Below, one piece after another: positions 51,242-61,581 of a DNA stretch of 64,000 bases (position 1 is the first letter of the stretch; each line of letters begins with the position of its first letter). Source of the stretch: Methylotenera versatilis 7 (GTDB lineage Bacteria > Pseudomonadota > Gammaproteobacteria > Burkholderiales > Methylophilaceae); contig NZ_JUGF01000001.1 of assembly GCF_000799165.1 (NCBI RefSeq), positions 682,001-746,000 on the forward strand, given 5' to 3'. Position numbers and translations under genes: made by a program. Under the pieces are notes generated by a model. It had not been told where the DNA came from. It did not search any database and was given only the letters and a program-made list of their open reading frames with translations.

Positions 51242-53005
51242 ATGTTAATCAATAATAAAATGGCAGATAAAACTCGCTCTGAAGAACCATCAGAACCCGA
51301 GCAGCCATTAGAAATTGAAATTGTCTACACCGAGCAAGAAATTGCACATAAACTCAGCCATTATGGGCTTAATCAGAAATCACTACTTGCTAATCTCGAA
51401 GTCAACGTTGATGCATTGCAAAAATACACTCTTTTAGAAAAAGAGGCCAATAATCTCTTTTTGATTGACCTGAAAAACGCACTGCACAATTGGCCAAAAA
51501 GTTTAGACTTAAGCCAGTTTACGCAACAAATTAATCAACTAATATTTTTATGGCTAAATGCCATTCAAAATGGATTAAGCATACAAAATATACTTAACTG
51601 CCTGAGCGGCCTGGAATCCAACTCGCTGTTTAGTAAAGAAAATACTAAAAAACTGCATTTACTTTTGTTTGATATGGTTGCCGAAACGACGCAACAATAC
51701 CAGCAGCATCAGCTTGATTATTCACTCAATTTTGATCAGTACACGCAACTACCGAATGCGAACCTAATATTAAGCGCATTAGAAAAAACGATTAAAGAAG
51801 CCAGTCCTAATCAATTCATCGCTTTATTTTCAATTCAATTTCAAATTGCCAGAAACCGCCCTGTTTTTTCGCACATCCTTACAATTAACTTAAGTCAAAA
51901 GATCGCGTCAATTCTCAAACAAAATATAGCAACGGACATTATTTTGTTTCATAGCGGAAATTTACAGTTTGATTTATTGATACCCGATTTAAACAATACC
52001 AGCCACCTTGACTTGCTTGCCGCAAAAATAAACCGTGCCTTTGAAGAAATTCTGCTGTTAAAGCATGATTCTGTTCTTGTAACGCCATTCGCTGGCGCTG
52101 CAGTGATACAGCAATCGGCAAAAGATAGCCTTGATTTATATGAAAATGCCAAATCAGCGCTAGAAAATGCCATTACAAAACACCAGCAATTTGTCAAATA
52201 CTCAGAATCGATCGAAGAAGAATTACAGCTACACAACGATTTAGAAAGTAAAGTATTAGAGGCTTTTTCCACCGATAGTCTAACGTTGTTTTTTCAACCA
52301 ATTATTGACCTTAATCAATCGACCTGCGCTGGCGCCGAACTGTTATTGCGTTGGTGTGACGATACAGGAGATAACGTTTATCCGAGCGTGACAATCGAGA
52401 TTTTAAATAAAGTGGGCAAAGGAAAATTATTCACGCGCTGGTTAATCAATTCAGCCTGCCGATACGCGAGCGAATTGATACATGAACATCATTTGCCCAT
52501 TTATTTAACCATCAACCTGCGTGCAGAAGATTTATACGACATTGAATTACAGCATTTATTGCTGCAGACATTGGCTTTATGGAAAATTTCACCGCAGGAT
52601 ATTGTGCTTGAAATCACTGAAAATGGTTTTTTAGAATACAACGAAACCTCACTATCGGTCATCCAATCACTGTCTGATAATGGCTTCAGGCTGGCATTGG
52701 ACGATTTTGGTATCGGATTTTCCTCTCTTTCACGATTGCGTACCATGCCGATTGATTTAATTAAAATCGATCAATCTTTCGTGCGTGATATTAAACATTC
52801 AGCCGATGATTTCGAAATCGTCAAATCAATCGCCATGCTTGCCAATAGTTTAGGTAAGGAAGTGTTAGCCGAAGGTATTGAAGATAAAGATTGCCTAGAC
52901 TTGATTAAGCAAATGAAAATTCATAAATGTCAGGGGTATTACTTTGCAAAACCCATGCCATTTGAACAGTTTGTGACGTGGGCAAAACAGCACCAACCCA
53001 CCTAA
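51242..53005 (+). CDS. degenerate GGDEF plus EAL domain protein
   Basis: A 587-residue cyclic-di-GMP signalling protein. An N-terminal helical region (about 30-160), a GGDEF domain (about 160-320) whose signature is replaced by HSGNLQF (237-243), hence no cyclase activity expected, and an EAL domain (about 335-580). The EAL motif reads ELL (Glu366), and catalytic residues Asn425, Glu457, Asp487, Asp488, Lys508, Glu544 and Gln564 are present, so phosphodiesterase activity to pGpG is likely; orn in this window would finish the job. Adjacent HD-GYP gene suggests a shared pathway. Confidence 0.9.
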   Translation: MLINNKMADKTRSEEPSEPEQPLEIEIVYTEQEIAHKLSHYGLNQKSLLANLEVNVDALQKYTLLEKEANNLFLIDLKNALHNWPKSLDLSQFTQQINQLIFLWLNAIQNGLSIQNILNCLSGLESNSLFSKENTKKLHLLLFDMVAETTQQYQQHQLDYSLNFDQYTQLPNANLILSALEKTIKEASPNQFIALFSIQFQIARNRPVFSHILTINLSQKIASILKQNIATDIILFHSGNLQFDLLIPDLNNTSHLDLLAAKINRAFEEILLLKHDSVLVTPFAGAAVIQQSAKDSLDLYENAKSALENAITKHQQFVKYSESIEEELQLHNDLESKVLEAFSTDSLTLFFQPIIDLNQSTCAGAELLLRWCDDTGDNVYPSVTIEILNKVGKGKLFTRWLINSACRYASELIHEHHLPIYLTINLRAEDLYDIELQHLLLQTLALWKISPQDIVLEITENGFLEYNETSLSVIQSLSDNGFRLALDDFGIGFSSLSRLRTMPIDLIKIDQSFVRDIKHSADDFEIVKSIAMLANSLGKEVLAEGIEDKDCLDLIKQMKIHKCQGYYFAKPMPFEQFVTWAKQHQPT

Positions 53006-53021
53006 ATGCTATAATAGCCTC

Positions 53022-53462
53022 ATGCAAATTACCACTCGTTTAGAATTTGATGCAGGTCATCGCATTCCTTCTCACAAAAGCCAATGCCGCAACCTGCATG
53101 GGCATCGTTATACTTTAGAAATCACCTTATCTGGCGACATTATTACGCAAGACAACGTATCCGAAAGTGGTATGGTGATGGATTTTTCTGATGTGAAACG
53201 CATTGCGCGTGAAAGCGTAGTCGATGTTTGGGATCATGCCTTTTTAGTATTTAAAGATGATCTGGAGGTGCTGAATTTTTTGAACTCACTGCCCAATCAT
53301 AAGACGGTGGTCTTTCCTACCGTGCCAACAGCAGAAAATATGGCTGCTGAAGCATTCAAAATCCTAAAAAGCCAGTACAAAGATATCTATGGGAATCACT
53401 TACAATTAGAGCGTGTGCGACTATATGAAACGCCGAATAGCTGGGCTGATGCGCTGAGTTAA
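53022..53462 (+). CDS. queD: 6-carboxy-5,6,7,8-tetrahydropterin synthase
   Basis: A 146-residue PTPS-family enzyme of queuosine synthesis. Zinc ligands His15 in FDAGHRIPSHK and His27/His29 in RNLHGHRYTLE; the catalytic Cys in HKSQCRN and Glu in the C-terminal VRLYETPNSWA are present. It converts 7,8-dihydroneopterin triphosphate to carboxytetrahydropterin. It starts 16 bases after the EAL gene and converges on the rfb operon. Confidence 0.93.
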   Translation: MQITTRLEFDAGHRIPSHKSQCRNLHGHRYTLEITLSGDIITQDNVSESGMVMDFSDVKRIARESVVDVWDHAFLVFKDDLEVLNFLNSLPNHKTVVFPTVPTAENMAAEAFKILKSQYKDIYGNHLQLERVRLYETPNSWADALS

Positions 53463-53491
53463 TTTACTCAATCAATTTAAAGCTCGCTGGC

Positions 53492-54391
53492 TTAAAGCTT
53501 AACTAGCTGCATAACCTGTTGTAAACCCGCTTGCCAATCCGGCAACATCACCTTAAATACCTGATTCAATTTACTATTACTCAAACTTGAATTGACAGGG
53601 CGCGCCGCTGGTGTTGGATATTCTACCGTCGGAATCCCCGCAATATTTTCTACATTGGCTTTAAGTGGCGGCCAATTTTTGCTTACAGCCAATTGGTTAT
53701 ATTCATCTACAATCGCACAGCTAAAACCATGCCAAGTAGTTTTACCTTGATTGGTTAAATGATAAATACCTGTTTGGCTGGCGTTTTGCGGTTGCCATGG
53801 TGTCAATAGCGAAACGACTGCGTCTGCAATACTTTCGCTACTGGTCGGTGCGCCAAACTGGTCAGCCACAATGCGTAAGCTATCGCGCTCGCTTGCCAAA
53901 CGAATAATCGTCTTTAAAAAATTTTTACCGTAAGCGCCGTAAACCCAGCTAGTACGCAAAATCAAATGCGGCAAATTCACTGCACGAATCGCATCTTCTC
54001 CGGCAAGTTTACTTTTGCCATATACACTTAATGGATTAACTAAGTCGTTTTCTACATAAGCACCAGGTTTTGAGCCATCGTACACATAGTCCGTTGAGAA
54101 ATGAATCAGCGCTGCATTCAATTTGGCGGCCTCTTCAGCCAAAATCTGTGGTGCAATCGCATTGATTGCATAGGCTAAATCGGGTTCTGTTTCTGCTTTA
54201 TCAACTGCAGTATATGCGGCTGGGTTAATGATTAAATCTGGCTGAATCATTTGCACAATACGACGAATCGCAGCGCCATCGCTTAAATCCAGTTGTTCAC
54301 GGTTTAACGCTACCACGTCATATTGCATTAATCTGTTTTGCAACGCATGGCCAACCTGCCCGTTCACGCCCGTTAGTAGAATTTTTTTCAT
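53492..54391 (-). CDS. rfbD: dTDP-4-dehydrorhamnose reductase
   Basis: A 299-residue short-chain dehydrogenase. NADP-binding LLTGVNGQVGHALQN at the N-terminus, STDYVYDGSKPGAYVE near 97, and the catalytic YGKSKLAGE near 128. Last step to dTDP-L-rhamnose. Last gene of rfbBACD. Confidence 0.94.
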   Translation of the reverse strand: MKKILLTGVNGQVGHALQNRLMQYDVVALNREQLDLSDGAAIRRIVQMIQPDLIINPAAYTAVDKAETEPDLAYAINAIAPQILAEEAAKLNAALIHFSTDYVYDGSKPGAYVENDLVNPLSVYGKSKLAGEDAIRAVNLPHLILRTSWVYGAYGKNFLKTIIRLASERDSLRIVADQFGAPTSSESIADAVVSLLTPWQPQNASQTGIYHLTNQGKTTWHGFSCAIVDEYNQLAVSKNWPPLKANVENIAGIPTVEYPTPAARPVNSSLSNSKLNQVFKVMLPDWQAGLQQVMQLVKL

Positions 54392-54405
54392 TTTTATTGT
54401 GCGTG

Positions 54406-54951
54406 CTAAATGAATTTTTTAGCGTCTTGCAAACTTAAACCGACACTATCTTTAGCTGACAATATTGGCGTATCTTGCAAAGGCCAGTCTATTTCCACAC
54501 TTGGATCATCCCATTTAAGACAACATTCATGCTGTGGCGCATAAAAATCGGTTGTTTTATACAAAAATTCAGCGGTTTCCGACAACACTAAAAAACCGTG
54601 TGCAAAACCTGGTGGAATCCACATCTGGCGTTTACTCTCACCAGATAAGCGTGTGCCTTCCCATTGTCCAAAAGTAGCTGACGATTCGCGCAAATCTACC
54701 GCCACATCGAAAACTTCTCCTTGCGTCACGCGTACCAACTTACCTTGTGCCTGCTCAATCTGATAATGCAAACCACGCAATACGTTTTTAGCCGATTTTG
54801 AATGGTTATCCTGCACAAAACTTACATTTAAACCTGTCGCTTGCTTAAATACTTTTGCATTAAAACTTTCGAAGAAGAAACCTCTTTCATCGCCGAATAC
54901 TTTAGGCTCAAAAATAATCACCTCTGGAATGCTGGTTCTAATAATCTGCAT
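54406..54951 (-). CDS. rfbC: dTDP-4-dehydrorhamnose 3,5-epimerase
   Basis: A 181-residue cupin-fold epimerase, with FEPKVFGDERGFFFESFN near 15, RGLHYQ near 59 (catalytic His) and the WIPPGFAHGFLVLSE motif near 112. Third step of dTDP-rhamnose synthesis. Abuts rfbA (one-base overlap) and precedes rfbD by 14 bases. Confidence 0.94.
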   Translation of the reverse strand: MQIIRTSIPEVIIFEPKVFGDERGFFFESFNAKVFKQATGLNVSFVQDNHSKSAKNVLRGLHYQIEQAQGKLVRVTQGEVFDVAVDLRESSATFGQWEGTRLSGESKRQMWIPPGFAHGFLVLSETAEFLYKTTDFYAPQHECCLKWDDPSVEIDWPLQDTPILSAKDSVGLSLQDAKKFI

Positions 54952-55847
54952 TAAAACACCTGTTCCGTCAGTAGTAATTTAAGGTATTGCCCATAGCCAT
55001 TTTTGGCATATTTATTCGCCAAAATTTCCAATTGTGTCGCATCGATAAACCCCATGCGGTAAGCAATCTCTTCCGGACAAGCGATTTTTAATCCCTGGCG
55101 CTTTTCAATCGTCTGGATAAACGTACTGGCTTCTAATAATGATTCATGCGTACCTGTGTCTAGCCAAGCCATACCGCGACCCATTACTTCTACTTGCAAA
55201 TCACCCCATTCCAAATACTGACGATTCACATCGGTAATTTCCAGCTCACCACGTGCAGACGGTTTCATATTCTTGGCAATTTCTACCACGCGGTTATCGT
55301 AAAAATACAAACCCGTGACCGCATAGCGTGATTTAGGTTGTTTAGGCTTTTCCTCCAAACTAACCGCTTTACCTGCCGCGTCAAACTCCACTACACCATA
55401 ACGTTCAGGATCATGTACTGGGTAAGCAAAAACAGTAGCGCCTTGCGTACGTTTTGCTGCATTTTGTGCCATTAAGGCTAATTCGTGACCATAAAAAATA
55501 TTATCACCAAGTACTAACGCGCAAGGATCGTCGCCAATAAATTGCTCACCTATGATAAAAGCTTGTGCCAAACCGTCCGGTGAAGGCTGGACTGCATATT
55601 GAATATCCATTCCCCACTGCGCACCATCGCCTAACAGCTCTTTAAAACGCGGTGTATCTTGCGGTGTGGAAATGATTAATACCTCACGTATGCCGGCTAA
55701 CATCAACGCAGATAAAGGATAATAAATCATCGGCTTATCATAAACAGGCAGCAACTGTTTAGAAACCACTTGTGTCACTGGATATAAGCGCGTACCTGAG
55801 CCGCCCGCTAAAACAATGCCCTTCATGGACTTATTTTTCGCTGTCAT
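54951..55847 (-). CDS. rfbA: glucose-1-phosphate thymidylyltransferase
   Basis: A 298-residue nucleotidyltransferase with the signature [17 protein letters not shown] and [28 protein letters not shown] near 112 and [23 protein letters not shown] (abbreviated) near 146. Makes dTDP-glucose. Its stop overlaps rfbC by one base and its start overlaps the rfbB stop, so the operon is tightly coupled. Confidence 0.95.
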   Translation of the reverse strand: MTAKNKSMKGIVLAGGSGTRLYPVTQVVSKQLLPVYDKPMIYYPLSALMLAGIREVLIISTPQDTPRFKELLGDGAQWGMDIQYAVQPSPDGLAQAFIIGEQFIGDDPCALVLGDNIFYGHELALMAQNAAKRTQGATVFAYPVHDPERYGVVEFDAAGKAVSLEEKPKQPKSRYAVTGLYFYDNRVVEIAKNMKPSARGELEITDVNRQYLEWGDLQVEVMGRGMAWLDTGTHESLLEASTFIQTIEKRQGLKIACPEEIAYRMGFIDATQLEILANKYAKNGYGQYLKLLLTEQVF

Positions 55848-56929
55848 TATGCTAACTCCTCACCGCGTTCATTGTAATTTTTATTCACCCAGTTTTTATA
55901 TTCACCACTGGTCACATTATCCACCCAATTTTGGTGGGTTAAATACCACTTCACCGTTTTGTGAATACCTGTCTCAAATGTTTCGGCTGGTTTCCAGCCT
56001 AGTTCACGCTCAATTTTAGAGGCATCGATCGCATAGCGCTGGTCATGCCCAGGCCTATCTGTCACATAGGTGATTTGATCGCGATAGCTACCGGATTGTT
56101 TTGGTTTTTCTTTATCTAAAATATCGCACAAGGTATGTACTACTTCGAGATTGGTTTTTTCATTCCAGCCACCAATATTGTAGGTTTCACCTACTTTGCC
56201 AGCCTCTAACACGCGACGAATCGCGCTACAGTGATCTGCTACATACAACCAATCGCGCACATTGCTGCCATTGCCATAAATCGGTAGCGGTTTGCCATTT
56301 AATGCATGGTGAATCACCAATGGAATGAGTTTTTCTGGAAAATGATACGGTCCATAATTATTAGAACAATTCGTCGTCAACGTCGGCATGCCGTAGGTAT
56401 GGTGATAGGCGCGCACCAAATGATCCGAAGCAGCTTTAGATGCAGAATACGGGCTGTTAGGTTCGTATGGATTAGTTTCTTTAAACGCTGGATCTGTCGC
56501 ACTTAGTGAGCCATAAACTTCATCGGTAGAAACATGCAAAAATCTGAAGTTACTTTTGTCAGCATCATTTAAATCATTCCAGTAAGCACGCGCCGCTTCC
56601 AGTAGATTGAATGTGCCCACAATATTGGTTTGAATAAACTCGCCTGGTGCATGAATTGAGCGATCCACATGGCTTTCGGCTGCAAAATTCACGATTGCAT
56701 AGGGATGATATTTTTTTAAAAGTGCATCAACAACTGCCCTATCTCCAATATCGCCTTGTATAAATACATATTCTGAGTTTTTCTCTATAGCAGCTAAATT
56801 AGCCAAATTACCTGCATAGGTAAGTTTGTCTAAATTGACACATTGCCCATGTTGCCCTTTTACCCAACTCAAAACAAAATTACTGCCAATAAAACCTGCG
56901 CCGCCTGTAACGATGATGCAATTTTTCAT
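55847..56929 (-). CDS. rfbB: dTDP-glucose 4,6-dehydratase
   Basis: A 360-residue SDR enzyme. NAD site [22 protein letters not shown] near 84, [11 protein letters not shown] near 129 and catalytic [10 protein letters not shown] near 161. Forms dTDP-4-keto-6-deoxyglucose. First gene of rfbBACD; no glycosyltransferase follows, so rhamnose addition genes must be elsewhere. Confidence 0.95.
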   Translation of the reverse strand: MKNCIIVTGGAGFIGSNFVLSWVKGQHGQCVNLDKLTYAGNLANLAAIEKNSEYVFIQGDIGDRAVVDALLKKYHPYAIVNFAAESHVDRSIHAPGEFIQTNIVGTFNLLEAARAYWNDLNDADKSNFRFLHVSTDEVYGSLSATDPAFKETNPYEPNSPYSASKAASDHLVRAYHHTYGMPTLTTNCSNNYGPYHFPEKLIPLVIHHALNGKPLPIYGNGSNVRDWLYVADHCSAIRRVLEAGKVGETYNIGGWNEKTNLEVVHTLCDILDKEKPKQSGSYRDQITYVTDRPGHDQRYAIDASKIERELGWKPAETFETGIHKTVKWYLTHQNWVDNVTSGEYKNWVNKNYNERGEELA

Positions 56930-56992
56930 GTGATAAAAACCTAACTTAAATGACTGCTTAATTGTTATAAAAATCTATTACTAATCTATTCA

Positions 56993-57673
56993 TTACCATA
57001 GTTTGGCGCCGGATTTTACAAGGCCATTTATATACTCTTCATGTGCTGCCAATTCAGATGTATCAGCCTTCATTACCTTTAATACTCGCGGGCCTGTATT
57101 TCCTGCCGCCGCTTGCATAGTCGGCTGAGGCGGCACTAAATCCATCATCAAGCTATCCTGCCCTCGCGTCATCGCCATGTACACTTCGGCCAGCAACTCC
57201 GCATCCAGCAAAGCACCGTGCAAAGTACGCTTTGCATTATCAATGCCAAAATGCCGACATAAGGCATCTAAGTTATTTCGCTGACCCGGACGTGAGTCTT
57301 TGGCCATTCTCAACGTATCGGTGATTTTATCGCAAAACGTTTCAATCGGCTGTAGCCCGATTTGGCCAAGCTCGCTATTTAAAAAACCCACATCAAACGG
57401 CGCATTATGAATGATTAATTCCGAGCCATTAATAAAGTTGAGGAACTCTTCTGCAACTGCGGAGAACAGTGGCTTATCCTGTAAGAACTCAAGCGTGATT
57501 CCGTGCACCTCTTGCGCTGCAGGGTCTATTTCACGCTGAGGATTTAAATACATATGAAAATGCTGATTGGTCGGCCGGCGATTAATCATCTCAACCGCAG
57601 CGATTTCAATAATACGATGGCCTTGGGCTGGATATAAACCCGTGGTTTCAGTATCTAGGAATATTTGGCGCAT
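56993..57673 (-). CDS. dnaQ: DNA polymerase III epsilon subunit
   Basis: A 226-residue DEDDh proofreading exonuclease: FLDTETTGL near 5, IIEIAAVEM near 21, IIHNAPFDVGFLN near 87, and HGALLDAELLAEVYMAM near 157. It lacks a UvrC-type extension, so is the replicative form. It removes mispaired 3' bases during replication. Followed upstream by rnhA on the same strand (68-base gap). Confidence 0.92.
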   Translation of the reverse strand: MRQIFLDTETTGLYPAQGHRIIEIAAVEMINRRPTNQHFHMYLNPQREIDPAAQEVHGITLEFLQDKPLFSAVAEEFLNFINGSELIIHNAPFDVGFLNSELGQIGLQPIETFCDKITDTLRMAKDSRPGQRNNLDALCRHFGIDNAKRTLHGALLDAELLAEVYMAMTRGQDSLMMDLVPPQPTMQAAAGNTGPRVLKVMKADTSELAAHEEYINGLVKSGAKLW

Positions 57674-57741
57674 GATTTCAATTACTCAGTTTTTTGTTGA
57701 ATTTTGGATAGTCTTTTACGGGTTGGTTAACATCATTATTG

Positions 57742-58179
57742 TTACAGAAAAGCTGCAACACCTTCATTGGCAAGCGCGTCAGCTCGTTCATTTCCTGCAT
57801 TGCCAGCATGGCCTTTTACCCAGATCCATTCTATTCTGTGCTGGTTGGCAAGCACGTCCAGCACTTTCCATAAGTCGTCATTTTTCACTGGCTTTTTGTC
57901 TGCAGTGCGCCAATTACGCGCTTTCCAGCCAACAATCCATTCGCTGATGCCTTTTTGCACATAAGATGAATCGGTATACACTTTTACCGCACATGGTTTT
58001 TTCAGCGCTTCCAAAGCGCGAATCACCGCCGTCAACTCCATACGATTATTGGTTGTCAGCTTCTCGCCACCGCTTAATGTTTTTTCTTTACCATCGTACA
58101 TTAACCATGCGCCCCAGCCACCCGGACCTGGATTTCCTTTACATGCGCCGTCTGCGTAAATCTCTACTATATTATTCAT
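57742..58179 (-). CDS. rnhA: ribonuclease HI
   Basis: A 145-residue enzyme degrading RNA in RNA-DNA hybrids. All catalytic residues visible: Asp10 in [16 protein letters not shown], Glu in NRMELTAVI near 48, Asp in VYTDSSYV near 70 and the His loop and Asp in [18 protein letters not shown] near 124. Nearly identical in plan to E. coli RnhA. Confidence 0.95.
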   Translation of the reverse strand: MNNIVEIYADGACKGNPGPGGWGAWLMYDGKEKTLSGGEKLTTNNRMELTAVIRALEALKKPCAVKVYTDSSYVQKGISEWIVGWKARNWRTADKKPVKNDDLWKVLDVLANQHRIEWIWVKGHAGNAGNERADALANEGVAAFL

Positions 58180-58198
58180 AATTATTCGTATTCAATGC

Positions 58199-58948
58199 CT
58201 ATTCTTTTTGATGCTTATTGTTATTTAGATGGTGTTGCTGGTGCGGTTTAGTTCTTTGCGAGTGATTAACTGCTAACCGAGATTTTAACGAACTTTTCTT
58301 CCAATTCGGTTTTAAAAGCGTCATATTAACAACACGTTTTTTAGCCACGATAAAGTAAACACCGCCCATCATTGGCCACCATCGGTCACCCAGCTTATCC
58401 ATGAACGCAAAACGACTCAACCACTTTTGATTACTCACTGGCGGTTCATAACAATGCATTTCTCCACTGACAAATTCCAAACCCAGTAGTGCCAGCCAAT
58501 CTTTAATGCGCGATAAAGTAAAGAACTGCCCATTCCACGGATAATTATCTTCCTGATTTAATGCATATTTAAAACCCCAAGCACTGATTGGATTAAAACC
58601 CGTTAAGATCAAATGTCCTTCCGGCACCAGTACGCGCTCTGCTTCACGTAATGTTTGATGCGGGTTTTCACTAAACTCCAACACATGTGGCAGACAAATT
58701 AAATCAATACAGCTCTCTGCAAATGGCAAATAGTCACTTTCGCAAAATACCACTCCCGTACTATTTCCCACATGCAGCAGATGCGGGATACGCGAATTTT
58801 TAAGCGTGTCCATTTGCGGCAATCCCAGTTGTACCGCATTAAAACCGAATATATCACCAACTTTTTTGTCATACATCGCCTGCTCATGACTTAAGAGATA
58901 TTGGCCTAATGTGGTCGATAACCAGTTATTTTGCTGTTCTAAACGCAT
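58199..58948 (-). CDS. class I SAM-dependent methyltransferase
   Basis: A 249-residue protein. SAM-fold features: LLHVGNSTGVVF as a variant of motif I near 57, LICLPHVLEFSENPHQTL near 85 and VLVPEGHLILTGFNP near 106. The final 40 residues are basic and His/Asn/Lys-rich (QRTKPHQQHHLNNNKHQKE). Such a methyltransferase gene commonly sits between rnhA and gloB in proteobacteria; its substrate is not settled. Followed by rnhA (19 bases) on the same strand. Confidence 0.85.
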   Translation of the reverse strand: MRLEQQNNWLSTTLGQYLLSHEQAMYDKKVGDIFGFNAVQLGLPQMDTLKNSRIPHLLHVGNSTGVVFCESDYLPFAESCIDLICLPHVLEFSENPHQTLREAERVLVPEGHLILTGFNPISAWGFKYALNQEDNYPWNGQFFTLSRIKDWLALLGLEFVSGEMHCYEPPVSNQKWLSRFAFMDKLGDRWWPMMGGVYFIVAKKRVVNMTLLKPNWKKSSLKSRLAVNHSQRTKPHQQHHLNNNKHQKE

Positions 58949-59052
58949 GCCTTATCGTATATTTAATGATTGACAAATAATCGCATCAAGCTAAACATGC
59001 ATCTTATCCTTATCTAACGCGCTTTCGCGGACTAAAATTCGCATACCTCAAG

Positions 59053-59805
59053 ATGCTGCATATCATTCCAATTCCTGCTTTTGACGACAATTATATATGG
59101 CTTTTGCATCACAAAAACCATGCAGTCGTAATTGATCCTGGCGATGCGCAACCTGTGATTGAAGCATTAGAAAAAAATAATCTCAAACTCAGCGCAATTT
59201 TAATTACTCACCATCATCACGACCATATTGGCGGCGTAGCCAAATTAATCGAACATACAAGTGCGCGCGTCTATGCGCCCACATATGAAAATTTTGATTT
59301 TAAACATAGTGTACTGGCTGAAAACGATATTATTCACTTGCCTGAAATAAATGAAAGCTTCCGCGTCATGTGGTTGCCAGGTCATACATTAGGGCATATC
59401 GCTTACTATAATAAACAATCTTTATTCTGTGGGGATACGTTATTTAGCGCGGGTTGCGGGCGATTATTTGAAGGTACGCCGGAACAAATGCTGCAATCGC
59501 TGAATCGCTTAAAACAATTAGATCCAGCAACAAAAGTCTATTGCACACATGAATACACCGCCACCAATATTGCTTTTGCCTTAACACTGGAACCAGATAA
59601 CGAAACACTCATTGCCAGACAAGCGATTGTGCAGCAGCTACGCAGCCAACAACTACCCAGCATCCCCAGCACGATAGCATTAGAATTAAAAATCAACCCT
59701 TTTTTACGCTGCAATCAAGCCACAATCTGGCAGAACTCACAAGCAAAAAGCAGAGACGAATTAGCGGTTTTTACTGCGATCAGAGCATTAAGAAATCATT
59801 ATTAA
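59053..59805 (+). CDS. gloB: hydroxyacylglutathione hydrolase (glyoxalase II)
   Basis: A 250-residue metallo-beta-lactamase-fold enzyme. Zinc motif THHHHDHIGG near 54, LPGHTLGHIAYY near 111, LFCGDTLFSAGCGRLFEG near 126 and CTHEYTATNIAFA near 169 mark glyoxalase II. It hydrolyses S-lactoylglutathione to lactate and glutathione, completing methylglyoxal detoxification. Divergent from the methyltransferase gene with 104 bases between starts. Confidence 0.94.
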   Translation: MLHIIPIPAFDDNYIWLLHHKNHAVVIDPGDAQPVIEALEKNNLKLSAILITHHHHDHIGGVAKLIEHTSARVYAPTYENFDFKHSVLAENDIIHLPEINESFRVMWLPGHTLGHIAYYNKQSLFCGDTLFSAGCGRLFEGTPEQMLQSLNRLKQLDPATKVYCTHEYTATNIAFALTLEPDNETLIARQAIVQQLRSQQLPSIPSTIALELKINPFLRCNQATIWQNSQAKSRDELAVFTAIRALRNHY

Positions 59806-59908
59806 TCATCAACATAACAAATAATAATCAGGTAGAACTTTTACTTGACTAATGCGCAGCCCGTCGCTACCATGCAAGACGGTTTTGCAAAAAAATGGTT
59901 TAAAGTAA

Positions 59909-61516
59909 ATGTTAGGAATACATATCAACACGATTCAATTAGTCACACACGCAAAGTTAAAACAGCAACAATTAATGGTCAGCCTGTTCGGCCTGTTTTT
60001 ACTAACCTGCAGTGCGGCTTACTCAAACCTTGCAATTGCTGATACCAATGTTGCTGGCGTAGAAATTGAAATCATCACGGAATCCGTAGATAGCGATTTA
60101 ACTGGCGACCCTGTTCGAAATTTTTTAAATGGTGTTGAATCCAATGAATCAAGCCAACTCAGCAGCTATCAAGACAATGCAAGCAATAGCGATGATTTAT
60201 GGTCACGCATTAAAGAAGGCTATGCGATTCCAAATTTGGAATCGCAATACACAACGAACCATGAAACTTGGTACGCTACACGCCCTGATTATATAAAACG
60301 TATGTTAGATCGCAGCCAACGCTACTTGTATCACATTGTGGAGGAAGTAGAAAAACGTGGCATGCCAACTGAAATAGCGCTATTACCCATGATTGAAAGC
60401 GCGTTTAATCCGCAGGCGTACTCCCGTAGCGCAGCATCAGGCATTTGGCAGTTTGTTCCGGCGACTGGTAAAAGCTTTGGCTTGCAGCAGAATTGGTGGG
60501 TCGATAATCGGCGTGACGTCACGGCTGCTACAAGTGCAGCACTTACTTATCTACAAAAATTACACGGCATGTTTGGCACTTGGGATTTAGCCCTTGCTGC
60601 ATACAACGCTGGCGAAGGTACTGTGCAGCGCGCAATTGATAAAAATCGCCGCCAGGGTTTGCCCACGGATTACCAAAGCTTAAGCTTGCCAGCAGAAACA
60701 AAAAACTATGTGCCTAAATTACAGGCCATGAAAAACATCATCACTCACCCTGAGCAGTTTGGCTTAAAAATCGGCTCAATTCCTAATCGCCCTTATTTTG
60801 CACGTGTCACAACGCCCAAACAAATTGACGCTAAATTAGCCGCGGAATTAGCTGAAATTTCATTGGAAGAGTTTAGCTCACTTAATCCGAGTTACAACCG
60901 CCCGGTCATTACATCAACTGGCGAAAAACACCAGCTACTGCTGCCTGTCTGGGCTGCTGAGCGTTTTGCCACTAACCTTGCTAACTATGACAAACCGCTG
61001 ACCAATTGGCAAACTTACAACGCCAAACGCGGCGAACGTATGGATAATATTGCACAAAAATTTGGCATGAATGTCAGCCAATTACGCGATGTAAACGGCT
61101 TATCATCATCACAAAAAGTGCGTATATCGCAACCTATTTTGGTCCCTGCCATTTACAACAGCAAAGCTGATGCGGCCAATGAAGACAATATGATTGATGT
61201 GGCCGAGCTAGCGCAAAACAGCATTGATGCGAATGAGAGTGCAAGCAACAGCACACTTAAACGCCCTGTTGTACACAAAGTAAGAAAAGGTGAAACTTTA
61301 CAAGCTTTGGCGAATAAATATGACATCAGTAGCCAAGCATTAATGAAAATTAACCAGCTAAAAAATAGCAAGCTTAAGATTGGGCAAACCCTTCACTTAA
61401 CCAATACCAAACAAAGTGTAAGTGCTGGAAAAAAAATAATCGTTAAACACAGTGTTAACTCTAAAAACAAATCATCTCGACATGTAAAAGCACATTCTAA
61501 TATTCGAATAAGATAA
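59909..61516 (+). CDS. mltD: membrane-bound lytic murein transglycosylase D-like
   Basis: A 535-residue cell-wall lytic enzyme. Signal peptide (LFGLFLLTCSAAYSNLAIA near 26-44; start could be the internal ATG at 59975), then an SLT domain (about 140-260) with catalytic Glu in LLPMIESAFNPQAYS and ASGIWQFVPATGKSFGL, and at least two LysM peptidoglycan-binding domains (about 365-410; about 447-495; for example HKVRKGETLQALANKYDIS). It cleaves glycan strands to 1,6-anhydro products. Confidence 0.92.
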   Translation: MLGIHINTIQLVTHAKLKQQQLMVSLFGLFLLTCSAAYSNLAIADTNVAGVEIEIITESVDSDLTGDPVRNFLNGVESNESSQLSSYQDNASNSDDLWSRIKEGYAIPNLESQYTTNHETWYATRPDYIKRMLDRSQRYLYHIVEEVEKRGMPTEIALLPMIESAFNPQAYSRSAASGIWQFVPATGKSFGLQQNWWVDNRRDVTAATSAALTYLQKLHGMFGTWDLALAAYNAGEGTVQRAIDKNRRQGLPTDYQSLSLPAETKNYVPKLQAMKNIITHPEQFGLKIGSIPNRPYFARVTTPKQIDAKLAAELAEISLEEFSSLNPSYNRPVITSTGEKHQLLLPVWAAERFATNLANYDKPLTNWQTYNAKRGERMDNIAQKFGMNVSQLRDVNGLSSSQKVRISQPILVPAIYNSKADAANEDNMIDVAELAQNSIDANESASNSTLKRPVVHKVRKGETLQALANKYDISSQALMKINQLKNSKLKIGQTLHLTNTKQSVSAGKKIIVKHSVNSKNKSSRHVKAHSNIRIR

Positions 61517-61581
61517 GTACATACTTCATCAGTAGCAATTTTTTGCTTTTTTAAACGGTTTAATCATGACAAGCGCTTTTT

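Noticed and set aside
59845-60042. 65-residue plus-strand frame overlapping the mltD start
   Set aside because: Overlaps the mltD signal-peptide region in another frame, no domain.
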